A stretch of 64,000 nucleotides of DNA, taken from contig CALFXJ010000055.1 in the NCBI GenBank assembly GCA_937958105.1, positions 66,788-130,787 of the forward strand. Direction: 5' to 3'. This document shows, piece by piece, positions 9,311 to 17,773 of this stretch. The notes under the pieces were generated by a model that was not told where the DNA came from, searched no databases, and was given only the letters and a program-made list of their open reading frames with translations. How positions within the stretch are numbered: position 1 is the first letter of the stretch; every line of letters starts with the position of its first letter. Both the position numbers and the translations under genes were made by a program. Origin of the DNA: an uncultured Cellvibrio sp. (lineage in GTDB: Bacteria; Pseudomonadota; Gammaproteobacteria; Pseudomonadales; Cellvibrionaceae).

Positions 9311-9430
9311 TCATCCTTAAGTCACCAGCAGCAGCCGTCCGAGGCAATGTCTGGTGGCTTCAGCACCAGCAGGCAAGGACGCTGATCGACATAACCAGGT
9401 TAAGCCACTATTAACATTCGAGGGAAAGAT

Positions 9431-10204
9431 ATGATCAGGTTAGGTTCTCTTCTCAGTGTTCTTGCCGTGTTAATTGGATGCAGCGATAAATCGCCGGTTC
9501 CCGAACACGAGGCCAACATCTACCAGACGGCCGTCTATTTTAATTCTCAACGCCCTAAAGAAGACCGCCGCGACGATACGCAGCGCAAACCAGCTGAAAT
9601 TCTTGCATTTGCGGGAGTTGAGCCGGGTATGAAGGTGATTGACCTGCTGGGTGGCGGGGGCTGGTATACCGAATTGCTTGCTGCTGTCGTTGGTGAGGAA
9701 GGCCAGGTTTATCTGGCAAATACACCATTGTTTCTGCACTTCACCCGGGAAAAACTGGAAGCGCGGCTGGCGAACAACCGATTGCAGAATGTCACGCGTG
9801 TGGACGGCGAATGGACACAGATGAACCTGCCTCAGGATGTGGACCTGATCTGGTTATCCCTGGCCTACCACGACATCTATGTCGAACGCCCCGATGATCC
9901 CAGCTTTGAAGCGGATCGCGATTCCTTTTTCGAGCAGATTAAAACCGCACTTAAGCCCGGTGGGCATATTCTGGTGATCGACCACGCCGCCACTCCCGGT
10001 ACCGGCAAGGAGGCCGCGCAGACACTGCACCGCATTGATGAAGACTTTGCCCGCAAAGATTTTGAAAGCGAAGGTTTTGTGCTGGTCAAATCCCTGGATA
10101 TTCTGCGCAACCCTGCCGATGACTATAACCAAAGCATCTGGGCCAAGGGCATCATGAACAAGACCGATAAGTTTATCTATCTGTTCCAGAAGCCCGCCGA
10201 ATAA
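9431..10204 (+). CDS. Predicted SAM-dependent methyltransferase with a lipoprotein-type signal
   Basis: The 257-residue protein has a class I methyltransferase fold: a motif I-like Gly-rich loop KVIDLLGGGGWYTELLA, a post-motif acidic strand VDLIWLSLAYHDI, and LKPGGHILVIDH. It resembles the predicted methyltransferase group COG4798. The N-terminus MIRLGSLLSVLAVLIGC ends in a lipobox, so the protein should be exported and lipidated. That is odd for an enzyme using S-adenosylmethionine, which is cytoplasmic. The Shine-Dalgarno GAGGGAAAG lies directly before ATG 9431. Neighbours do not indicate a substrate. Confidence 0.75.
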   Translation: MIRLGSLLSVLAVLIGCSDKSPVPEHEANIYQTAVYFNSQRPKEDRRDDTQRKPAEILAFAGVEPGMKVIDLLGGGGWYTELLAAVVGEEGQVYLANTPLFLHFTREKLEARLANNRLQNVTRVDGEWTQMNLPQDVDLIWLSLAYHDIYVERPDDPSFEADRDSFFEQIKTALKPGGHILVIDHAATPGTGKEAAQTLHRIDEDFARKDFESEGFVLVKSLDILRNPADDYNQSIWAKGIMNKTDKFIYLFQKPAE

Positions 10205-10243
10205 TTTATCCCTGTCGAACAATCAGGATGACGCAAACCCTTA

Positions 10244-12025
10244 TCAGGAATAGCGCCTGAATTGTTCGACAAACAGGCCCGTCAGGTGACGGCGACTGGC
10301 CAGTGAAGAAAAGGTGTGGTCGCCGCTGCTGATGACAGCGATATGCATCTCACCTTTTGCCACCTGTTTTTTTACCGTATCGCCCGCCTGCGCCAGCAGC
10401 AAACGGTATCCCGGCTCAGTTTCCCCGATAAACAGCGTAACCCTGGTGCCCTGCTGGTTGATCAGTAACAGATCCTTCTCCAGCTGCGAGTACTGCACCA
10501 GCCCCACCGCACCCGCCATTTTTTTGGTCAATCGCCGGGCCGTTTTATTCATCAGTCTTATTCCAAATGCAAATGCATTGCGCATTTTTTTCGGGCTGGT
10601 GAACAAGGTTATCCACTTACTGAGGCTGCGCACATTACCGCTGTAATGAGCCGCATCGGCCTCGTGCTGACTGTCAGCAGGCGCAAGCAGTGAATCGCCC
10701 TGCTTCCAGTAAAAAGCCAGCGGATTGATCAGGATGATCTCACGCACATCCGCCGAGGGCTGCTGTACCACGGCCTGAAAACTGTTATGCGCACCGGAGC
10801 ATAAACCACTGACAACAAAACTGTCGTACGCCGTATGTTCGCGCAGGAAATTCAGCGCCGCATTAACATCACCCGCTGCCGAAGGAGCGTAAGGGTTATG
10901 TGCCTGCGGCGTAATATCACGGGCGCTGTCACCGAGGTTGCTCAGGTCCAGCCGCAGCGAGCTGAAACCTTCCTCAGCCAGACGGCGGCAGATATCAACA
11001 TACATCCGATTGGGGCCTGCGTGGTGCCCGGAGCCACCGTTGATAAAAATCAGCAAAGGCTTTTTATGATCTGGCTGATGAGGCTCAGTCACAATTCCGA
11101 ACATGGGACGCTCGGCCGCGATGAACAGGGGCCGCTCATGGCAATGCTCAAGTACCAATGGTTTAAGTGCCAATGGTTCAAGTACCAATGGTTCACTTTC
11201 ATGCTCCTCGAACCGCCGGTTTTCCTGTTCCTCCGTACACACATTGTTGAGCCAATCAAGTATGGCTGTGACATTGTCTACGGGAACCTCGGTAATCTCC
11301 GACTGCTTCATCATCCGCTCAAGCCCTGACAGGTTTTCCTGCGTGACAGTAACGCCTTGCGCAGACAGCGCCTGTTGCAGTTTCTTTGAGGGGGGCTGTG
11401 CGGCATTATTGATGACAAACGCGTGGTGCAGACTTTTTACCGGCATTTTCAACAGGTCGATATCTTCCAGCCAGGTTTGCGTTGCGGGGTACAAAGGATA
11501 ACCACCGGCTTCAATAAACTCCGTGCCAGATGTTTCGATATGCAGCATCGAATCAATAATCTGCAGATCCCGTACGAAGGCCGAGCCTTTCAGGTAGGGA
11601 TACCAGAAGACCGCCCCCTTCGCCGCTGCAGTTGCCAGATATTCACTGACCAGCAGCGCACCGGATCGCAGGCCGACAAGAACAACATCGGTAATATTCA
11701 GCGAGTCTTCGAAGAAGCGGGTCGCTGCGGCCAGATTACGCTGCCAGCCCGCAGCCAATGACTCATATGCAAGATCATGGGACGAATTGCCCATGCCCAG
11801 AGGGTCGTAGCGCAGACTGGTAAAACCCTGCGCCGCCAGCTGATCCGCCAGATAACGGAGCGAGCGATGACTGTGCATATACTCAGGTCCGATCGGCCCT
11901 ACAATGATGACGCCGACGCGACGGGTAAACGCCCCCCGTGGCTGATGCAGCCAGGCGAAGCTATGCTCACCCTCCGCACCCTTCAACCAGAAAGCTCGCC
12001 GTTGAATATCAGAGTGAATTGTCAT
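10244..12025 (-). CDS. Double alpha/beta-hydrolase protein B, last gene of the biosynthetic run
   Basis: This 593-residue protein is two alpha/beta-hydrolase domains in tandem. The N-terminal half (about 1-260) has HSHRSLRYLADQLAAQGF and a nucleophile elbow GLRSG, with Arg where the catalytic Ser should be, so it is probably not a classical hydrolase. The C-terminal half (about 300-593) has GSGHHAGPNRMY, LRLDLSNLGDS and the elbow GLCSG with Cys as likely nucleophile; SSGDHTF carries a probable catalytic His. The halves resemble the hydrolase 2 and hydrolase 1 proteins found beside exosortase A systems, here fused. A paralogue lies at 17774-19585. A role in thioester release or acyl transfer from a carrier protein is inferred. 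It starts 6 bp after the FkbH stop. Confidence 0.75.
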   Translation of the reverse strand: MTIHSDIQRRAFWLKGAEGEHSFAWLHQPRGAFTRRVGVIIVGPIGPEYMHSHRSLRYLADQLAAQGFTSLRYDPLGMGNSSHDLAYESLAAGWQRNLAAATRFFEDSLNITDVVLVGLRSGALLVSEYLATAAAKGAVFWYPYLKGSAFVRDLQIIDSMLHIETSGTEFIEAGGYPLYPATQTWLEDIDLLKMPVKSLHHAFVINNAAQPPSKKLQQALSAQGVTVTQENLSGLERMMKQSEITEVPVDNVTAILDWLNNVCTEEQENRRFEEHESEPLVLEPLALKPLVLEHCHERPLFIAAERPMFGIVTEPHQPDHKKPLLIFINGGSGHHAGPNRMYVDICRRLAEEGFSSLRLDLSNLGDSARDITPQAHNPYAPSAAGDVNAALNFLREHTAYDSFVVSGLCSGAHNSFQAVVQQPSADVREIILINPLAFYWKQGDSLLAPADSQHEADAAHYSGNVRSLSKWITLFTSPKKMRNAFAFGIRLMNKTARRLTKKMAGAVGLVQYSQLEKDLLLINQQGTRVTLFIGETEPGYRLLLAQAGDTVKKQVAKGEMHIAVISSGDHTFSSLASRRHLTGLFVEQFRRYS

Positions 12026-12031
12026 AGGGAC

Positions 12032-13669
12032 CTATTCCTGCACCACCAGCGTGAACAATGACATGAGGGGCTGCTGCCGCTGTGCAAACGCCTCCCGGGA
12101 TATCCTGGCCACTCCGTCAGCAAACGCTGATTGCTCAGCCGTTAAAAACTGTTGTAAGGGTGTGTTGCGCTCGGTCCTGACATGGTGCAACAGCAGAAAC
12201 TCCCGCTGCAGCACATGAGTGGCCAGCCACCCGAGAAATGCCTGTTCTACTTTGCGCTGCATCACCCGGCAGGACATTACCAATGACAGGATATGTTCGT
12301 CGCCATCAATCAGGCAGGCGATGATCTCACCGTGATCCCCGTGCTTGTCTTTCAGGCTTGCGGTAAACAACCGACCACCTCCGGCGAGAACCTGCTGGAA
12401 CTCTTCCTCGGTGTAGCGTCGACCATTGAGATTAAACTGATTGGTTTTGTTGATCAGCTGCAGAGCGCGCTCCTGTTGCTGCAAGGTACGGTCAGTAATC
12501 TGCAGCACCATCCCCAGATCCCGCAGAAAACTTTCAAGATTCACTTCTGTAGAGGCAACCGGCACCATGCCGGCGAGACGGGTTCGATATAGGCCGGTGC
12601 GCTGACGGTCTTCATCGGTCAACGCTGTTGTCGAGAACAAGGCTTCGAGTTCCTTAACCACCTGTACCAGTTCATCAACCCGCGCGGGAAAAGTCACACA
12701 GGTAACCGCCGGCAAAGCCTGGACGACTGCGGCAATTTCTACCGGGTTGTCATCCACAAAGACGCAGGCATCCAGCCCCAGATTCAATTGGTCGACCAGC
12801 GCCTGTATCTGCGCCGACTTGGTTTCGTAGCTGGCCAGCACAATAACGAAATCTTCTTCATGCAGAATCGAGCCCGGTCGTTTGAAGGGTGCAATGGCCA
12901 GATCCGAATCATTCTTACTGACGGCTGCCAGCAGAACCCCCTGATTTTTTAGTTTGCGCAGCAGGGATTGATAAATAAAGTGTGGATAACCGGCGCCTTC
13001 TGGTTGGTCTTTAATGCCGTCAATCCCATCTTCGCCGATAACGCCCTGCCACATCACGTTATCCAGATCGGTTATCAGCAGTTTCCGAGGCTGGGGTTCA
13101 GGAGTCAGAAGACGGCGGCACATCACCTCTGCCATCTCTCCGCATTGACTGCTCGCAAATGGCACACCGAAATTCAGATATGTATTCAATGAAAAAAAGT
13201 TTTCCGGCAGCACCTCGGCATACAGCTGCAACGCCAGCCCCAGCAGATACTGCTGAATCCGCTGGTTTTCTGTGGTACTGGTTGCGAGCGGCAGAACCGG
13301 TGCCTGGACATAAAAAAACTGTGCTTCGCGTGTGTGCATCAATGACTGAATCTGCTGAGCCTGCTGAACAGCTTCTTCGGCCACCACCGCATTTTCTCTG
13401 ACACCGGAACGCCAGTCCAGGGAAGGTAAAAAGTCCCAGGGAAACAACAGGAAACACTCATGGACCTCGGGCTCCTGTGGAGTCAGGAGATACTGATGCA
13501 GCGTGTTAAAGGGAATCGTCTCAATCTGGCAGTCTACATTGCGCAGCGCATATTCTGCGCGAATAAACAGACAAAGATTTTCCGGCTGCCCGGACATCAC
13601 CAGTTTCAGCCGCTGCTTTCGATCCGAACTGAAATCCTTCAGCACATTGTGGGCCTGCAGAAATTTCAT
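12032..13669 (-). CDS. FkbH-like HAD-superfamily protein
   Basis: This 545-residue protein has the FkbH layout: an N-terminal SGNH-like region (about 1-190), a HAD phosphatase-like domain (about 195-350), and a C-terminal region that in the family resembles acetyltransferases. HAD motif I is DLDNVMWQGVIGED, with Asp201 and Asp203; the commoner form is DLDNTLW. SKNDSD and VFVDDNPVE are the other hallmark segments. FkbH proteins dephosphorylate 1,3-bisphosphoglycerate and load the glyceryl group onto an acyl carrier protein. The gene for a free carrier protein lies immediately upstream (13703-13942), which fits that role. Whether the substrate here is glyceryl is an inference. Confidence 0.85.
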   Translation of the reverse strand: MKFLQAHNVLKDFSSDRKQRLKLVMSGQPENLCLFIRAEYALRNVDCQIETIPFNTLHQYLLTPQEPEVHECFLLFPWDFLPSLDWRSGVRENAVVAEEAVQQAQQIQSLMHTREAQFFYVQAPVLPLATSTTENQRIQQYLLGLALQLYAEVLPENFFSLNTYLNFGVPFASSQCGEMAEVMCRRLLTPEPQPRKLLITDLDNVMWQGVIGEDGIDGIKDQPEGAGYPHFIYQSLLRKLKNQGVLLAAVSKNDSDLAIAPFKRPGSILHEEDFVIVLASYETKSAQIQALVDQLNLGLDACVFVDDNPVEIAAVVQALPAVTCVTFPARVDELVQVVKELEALFSTTALTDEDRQRTGLYRTRLAGMVPVASTEVNLESFLRDLGMVLQITDRTLQQQERALQLINKTNQFNLNGRRYTEEEFQQVLAGGGRLFTASLKDKHGDHGEIIACLIDGDEHILSLVMSCRVMQRKVEQAFLGWLATHVLQREFLLLHHVRTERNTPLQQFLTAEQSAFADGVARISREAFAQRQQPLMSLFTLVVQE

Positions 13670-13702
13670 GACGACTCCTGTTGTTTCCTTGTCATATCTT
13701 TA

Positions 13703-13942
13703 TCAGGTGAGTTTTTGTTCCAGAAGCTTCACACAGGATTCAAATGACGTGATCTGCATAGCCTCAGCGAGTTCCAGCTGCACGTCAAACTCACCCTCAA
13801 TACCTGCTACCAGTGATACCTGGGCCATCGAATCCCACTTAGGCGTATTATCCTGACGGACGCTGTACAGGTCTGTTTCATCCGGCAGTTGCAGTACAAA
13901 GCGGAAGATATCCTGCAGGCTTTCGAGCATTGATTCAGTCAT
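13703..13942 (-). CDS. Acyl carrier protein 2 of the biosynthetic run
   Basis: This 79-residue four-helix carrier protein has the phosphopantetheine site in KWDSMAQVSLVAGIE (Ser38). The motif reads WDS rather than the common DS or GLDS form, but its length and acidic character fit. It lies directly between the membrane acyltransferase genes and the FkbH gene, so it is the natural acceptor for a group loaded by FkbH. It differs clearly from the other carrier protein at 24381-24620, which suggests the two serve different loading enzymes. The start is ATG 13942. Confidence 0.85.
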   Translation of the reverse strand: MTESMLESLQDIFRFVLQLPDETDLYSVRQDNTPKWDSMAQVSLVAGIEGEFDVQLELAEAMQITSFESCVKLLEQKLT

Positions 13943-13962
13943 GATTTTTTCTCTCGTTGTAG

Positions 13963-15054
13963 TTATCCGATATTCTGTTTAACGGGTGAAGCTGACCGGA
14001 CCAGGTGATACGTCAGGAAAGTGCGCAGTTTTTTTGCCAGGCGCTTATCGACAACCATGTAAATAGCCAGCGCCAGCAGAATCGCCAGTACCGTCAGCCC
14101 CAGCAGCAATAAATAAACGTTCATCAGCGGAGCAAGATAATCTATCAGGTAACGTCCAAACATATGGTGTGTCAGGTAGAGCGGGTAGCTCAGGCCGCCC
14201 AGCAATACAATGGTTGAGGACGTCTTGATCGTTAATTTTCCGATGGACGTCAAAAACATAAAGCCATAGAAACTCAGAATAATAATGCTGCAGATCCATT
14301 GATCGGCGGCGTACTGCACCTCAATGAACTGGTTTACCAGAGCAGGCACATGGTACAGACTCAACACCAGACACAACGCCAGCATAATCCAGTGGAACAG
14401 GCGGTAGCCTTCCCGACCACCGAGATAAAATACGCAGCCGGCGATAAAGTACGCCGAGTAGGCCGGTGGTAAAAACCAGGGCATGAAGAACGGCTGTTTG
14501 AACAGCGCATAACAGATCGTCAAGGCCATCCAACCGCTCAGCCACCACTGCACTCGCTGCACTACACCGCATACAATCAGCAAAAAGACGCAGCCATAAA
14601 ACTGCAGCTCCATATGCAGAGTCCAGAACACCGGGTCGATGTCCCCGATATGCATGTAATCATTCAACAATGTAAGGTTGGCCAAAAATTCCATCAGGCT
14701 CATGCTGAAATAGGGGCCATGGAAAAGATAGAGCATCGCCGTCGTAAAGATAATTGCCGCCCACAAGGTAGGATATAAACGGGTCCCCCGGGAAATGGCG
14801 AATTCCACAGCACTGCGATTCAAGGCGGAAGCCAGAATCACAAAGCCACTGATCAAAAAAAATAATTCCACACCCAGAAATCCATATTTGGTCACAGGAT
14901 ACAGATCCGGATATACATCCATAGGAGCCAGCAAGCGCTGCCGCCCCTCCATGACGTCTGCCGCTCCCAGAGCAGTGTAATGGAACACCATCACTATAAA
15001 CGCTGCAATAAAACGCACCAAATCAATCAGGTGGTACCTGTGTCGCTCACTCAT
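13963..15054 (-). CDS. Membrane acyltransferase family 3 protein, copy 2
   Basis: This 363-residue integral membrane protein has about ten predicted helices. It shows the acyltransferase 3 signature: an early Arg (IDLVRFIAAF), the probable catalytic His in MVFHYTA, and FFLISGFVI and TRLYP segments. Such enzymes transfer O-acyl groups to sugars or lipids across or at the inner membrane. It is closely similar along its length to the next gene upstream (15087-16202), for example KYGFLGVELFFLISGF against KYGFLGVHLFFMISGF, so the pair is a tandem duplication. Its acceptor is unknown; in this cluster it may O-acylate a glycan or glycolipid. Confidence 0.88.
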   Translation of the reverse strand: MSERHRYHLIDLVRFIAAFIVMVFHYTALGAADVMEGRQRLLAPMDVYPDLYPVTKYGFLGVELFFLISGFVILASALNRSAVEFAISRGTRLYPTLWAAIIFTTAMLYLFHGPYFSMSLMEFLANLTLLNDYMHIGDIDPVFWTLHMELQFYGCVFLLIVCGVVQRVQWWLSGWMALTICYALFKQPFFMPWFLPPAYSAYFIAGCVFYLGGREGYRLFHWIMLALCLVLSLYHVPALVNQFIEVQYAADQWICSIIILSFYGFMFLTSIGKLTIKTSSTIVLLGGLSYPLYLTHHMFGRYLIDYLAPLMNVYLLLLGLTVLAILLALAIYMVVDKRLAKKLRTFLTYHLVRSASPVKQNIG

Positions 15055-15086
15055 AAAACACTCTAACGGTTGAAAAAGAAATCTGA

Positions 15087-16202
15087 CTAACGCTCTGAGC
15101 GGATGTCAGGTACACGCTCTTGCACACTCCGTTCGCGCACCAGGAGACGCGTAAGGGTTTTGCGCAGATAACTGGCCAACCGTTTGTCAATCAACTCGGT
15201 CACCACGTAAGCAACAACCAGTGCTGCTGCTATCAAGCCAAACAGAATTACATATTTGTTCAGGAGCGGATCAAGGTAATCAATCAGATAACGTCCGGCC
15301 ACGTGGTGGGTCAGGTACAGGGGATAAGTCAGTGAACCCAGCAGCACTACGGTAGCGGAGCGCTTGATGGTTAATCTGCCGCTAGAAATCAGAAAGAACA
15401 GTCCATAGAAACTGATGATCATCGCGCTGGTAATCAGCTGGTCACGCAACTGGTGATGCTGGATGTATTCATCGGTTTGCGGAAAGATATAGAACAGCCC
15501 CAGCCCCAGTGAAATCAACAGCATGACATAATGGAATGGTTGGTACCCCTCTCGCTTTGCCAGATAAAACACCGCACCCGCAATAAAATAGGATGAGTAG
15601 GCCGGTGCGATAAACCAGGGCATGAAGAAAGGCTGGCGAAATATGGCATAGATGATTGCCAGGGCGACCCAAAAGCTAAGCCAGATACGGTAGTGCTGGA
15701 TGACGCCGAACAGGATCAGCAGGAAGACGCAGCCGTAAAACTGTAACTCCGCATGCAAGGTCCAATACACCGGATCTATGTCGGTGATCCCCATGTAATC
15801 ATTGAGTAACGTCATATTGGCAAGAAAATCCGTCAGCGTTACATCAAAATCCGATCCGAGGAAAATAAACAGAATACCGGTAGTGAAGATAACGGCCACC
15901 CAGTAACTGGGATACAGGCGCGTCCAGCGGGATATCGCAAATTCAATCGCGCTGCGATTAAGCGCAGAAGCGAGGATGACAAAGCCGCTGATCATAAAAA
16001 ACAGGTGCACGCCGAGAAAGCCGTATTTGGTAAACCAGAAAAACTCGGGATAGAGGTCTTTAGTGGCCAGCAGCTTATAGCGGTCGTTCATGACGTTACC
16101 GATACCGGATGCGGTGTAGTGATACATCAACACCATCATGGCCGCAATGAAGCGGATGAGGTCGACCAGATGATAGCGTTGATGATCCTGCATGATATTC
16201 AC
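15087..16202 (-). CDS. Membrane acyltransferase family 3 protein, copy 1
   Basis: This 371-residue paralogue of the downstream gene has the same topology and motifs: DLIRFIAAMM, the likely catalytic His in LMYHYTA, SRWTRLYPSYW and LTYPLYLTHH. The start may be ATG 16202 or the ATG nine bases later, since MQDHQRYHL aligns best with the partner protein. Only two bases separate it from the stop of the adenylating ligase, so the genes are almost certainly co-translated. The C-terminus is longer and more charged than in copy 2. Divergence between copies suggests different donor or acceptor positions, but this is inference. Confidence 0.88.
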   Translation of the reverse strand: MNIMQDHQRYHLVDLIRFIAAMMVLMYHYTASGIGNVMNDRYKLLATKDLYPEFFWFTKYGFLGVHLFFMISGFVILASALNRSAIEFAISRWTRLYPSYWVAVIFTTGILFIFLGSDFDVTLTDFLANMTLLNDYMGITDIDPVYWTLHAELQFYGCVFLLILFGVIQHYRIWLSFWVALAIIYAIFRQPFFMPWFIAPAYSSYFIAGAVFYLAKREGYQPFHYVMLLISLGLGLFYIFPQTDEYIQHHQLRDQLITSAMIISFYGLFFLISSGRLTIKRSATVVLLGSLTYPLYLTHHVAGRYLIDYLDPLLNKYVILFGLIAAALVVAYVVTELIDKRLASYLRKTLTRLLVRERSVQERVPDIRSER

Positions 16203-16204
16203 CT

Positions 16205-17743
16205 TTATTCCATGGGTGCAAAGACAATCTGTCTGGTAGCTTTGCGATCGTATTTGCCATTGGGCGTACGCGGAAACTCACCCTCCACCAGGCGCAGGCG
16301 CGTGGGCACCATATATGGCGGCAAGCGAGACTTCAGATCCTTGCTTAATGTCTCCAGCGAATAGCCCTCTGTCAGACTGACAAGAGCACCCAGCTCTCGC
16401 TCGTCTTCGTTGGCGCTGTTGTTGAACACTACTACGCCCTCCTCCACCCCGGGCAGCGCCATGAGGTTGGCCTCAATCTCTCCCAGCTCTATGCGATAAC
16501 CGAGGAACTTAATCTGATCATCGGCCCGTCCCAGGAAGAGGAAATCACCCTTGGTGTCGATGCGAACCAGATCGCCGGTGCAATAAAGGGGGTCGTGGAA
16601 ATAGGGATTGTTGGGATTCTGAATAAATACTTTTTGCGTACGCTCAGCATCGCCCAGATAGCCGTAGGCCACAGAGGTACCACGCACGAGCAATTCGCCT
16701 TCCGCACCAATGTCGGTCGATAACTCACCGGATTCCAGGCGTACAAAGAGTTCCATGTTGGTGCGCGCTTTACCGATCGGAATGCTCATGCAGTCGGGGC
16801 CGGGACACTCGCGAATGATGTGATAACTGCAGTCCACTGTGATCTCGGTCGGGCCGTACATGTTAGTAAACTGCAGATGAGGATAGCGACGCATCCATTC
16901 CGATAATATCTCCGCCGGCAACACCTCACCAGCGCAGATCAGATGACGCAACCGCGGAAAGCTGTCCTCCTTCAGGCGACGCGACTTCAGCAGCATGGTC
17001 AGCACCGATGGCACACAGAAGAAGGTCGTGATGTCGCGCTCGCGCAGCCAGCGAACCAGCAGCGGGATAACAGCATTAAGTTCTTCATGGACCAGATGCA
17101 GTGTTGCACCACTTTTGAAGGCGGTGTAAAGATCGAAGGTGGAGTTGTCAAAATACAGAGGCGCGTGATTGGCGATGACGTCCTGATCGGTCAGCTCATA
17201 AGTCTCCACGCACCAGTCGATGTAATCGATGATGGCTTTGTGAGGGATCATCACACCTTTGGGTGTACCGGTGGAGCCGGAAGTAAAAAGCACATAAGCA
17301 ATATCAATGGATAAATTTTTATACTCAAGCGGCGCTTCATCACCTCCGGAAAACTGACTGATGTTAATCAGCTGCAGCGGATGCTCCGGCAGAAGTTCCT
17401 TAAATACTGCTTCGCTGTGATCATCGACAATCAGCACCTTGGCGTTCGCTGCCTTGAGGATTGACTCCAGTCGCTGTGCCGGCGAGTTGATGTCCACCGG
17501 AATGTAGGCGCAGTCGGCCTTGAGAATACTCAGGATGGACTTTATGGAGCGAACGCTTTTCTGCATAAAGAAGGGCACAAAGCTGCCGCGCTTCACGCCA
17601 GCGTTCTGTATCGCGCGGGCAAACGCGTTAGAGAATCGCTCTAACTCATCGAAGGTCAGCACATCATCCTGGCAGCATACGGCTGGCTTGTCCGGAAAGT
17701 GCCGGGCAGACTCAGAGAAATACTGTTGAACAAGCGTAATCAT
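16205..17743 (-). CDS. Stand-alone adenylating ligase (NRPS A-domain / DltA-like)
   Basis: This 512-residue enzyme activates an amino or other carboxylic acid as its adenylate and should load it onto a carrier protein. Core motifs are present: A3 FTSGSTGTPKGV, A5 NMYGPTE, A7 YCTGDLVRI, A8 near KFLGYRIELGEIE, and A10 TPNGKYDRK with the catalytic Lys. There is no condensation or carrier domain. The substrate-pocket residues, read by eye against the GrsA positions, are about D-N-F-F-I-A-M-V-D plus Lys; I cannot match this to a known amino acid. Asp at the first position favours an alpha-amino acid. Free carrier proteins at 13703 and 24381 are the likely partners. Confidence 0.85.
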   Translation of the reverse strand: MITLVQQYFSESARHFPDKPAVCCQDDVLTFDELERFSNAFARAIQNAGVKRGSFVPFFMQKSVRSIKSILSILKADCAYIPVDINSPAQRLESILKAANAKVLIVDDHSEAVFKELLPEHPLQLINISQFSGGDEAPLEYKNLSIDIAYVLFTSGSTGTPKGVMIPHKAIIDYIDWCVETYELTDQDVIANHAPLYFDNSTFDLYTAFKSGATLHLVHEELNAVIPLLVRWLRERDITTFFCVPSVLTMLLKSRRLKEDSFPRLRHLICAGEVLPAEILSEWMRRYPHLQFTNMYGPTEITVDCSYHIIRECPGPDCMSIPIGKARTNMELFVRLESGELSTDIGAEGELLVRGTSVAYGYLGDAERTQKVFIQNPNNPYFHDPLYCTGDLVRIDTKGDFLFLGRADDQIKFLGYRIELGEIEANLMALPGVEEGVVVFNNSANEDERELGALVSLTEGYSLETLSKDLKSRLPPYMVPTRLRLVEGEFPRTPNGKYDRKATRQIVFAPME

Positions 17744-17773
17744 ATCGGTTGCTTCCTGTTTCCTTTGGCAGCG

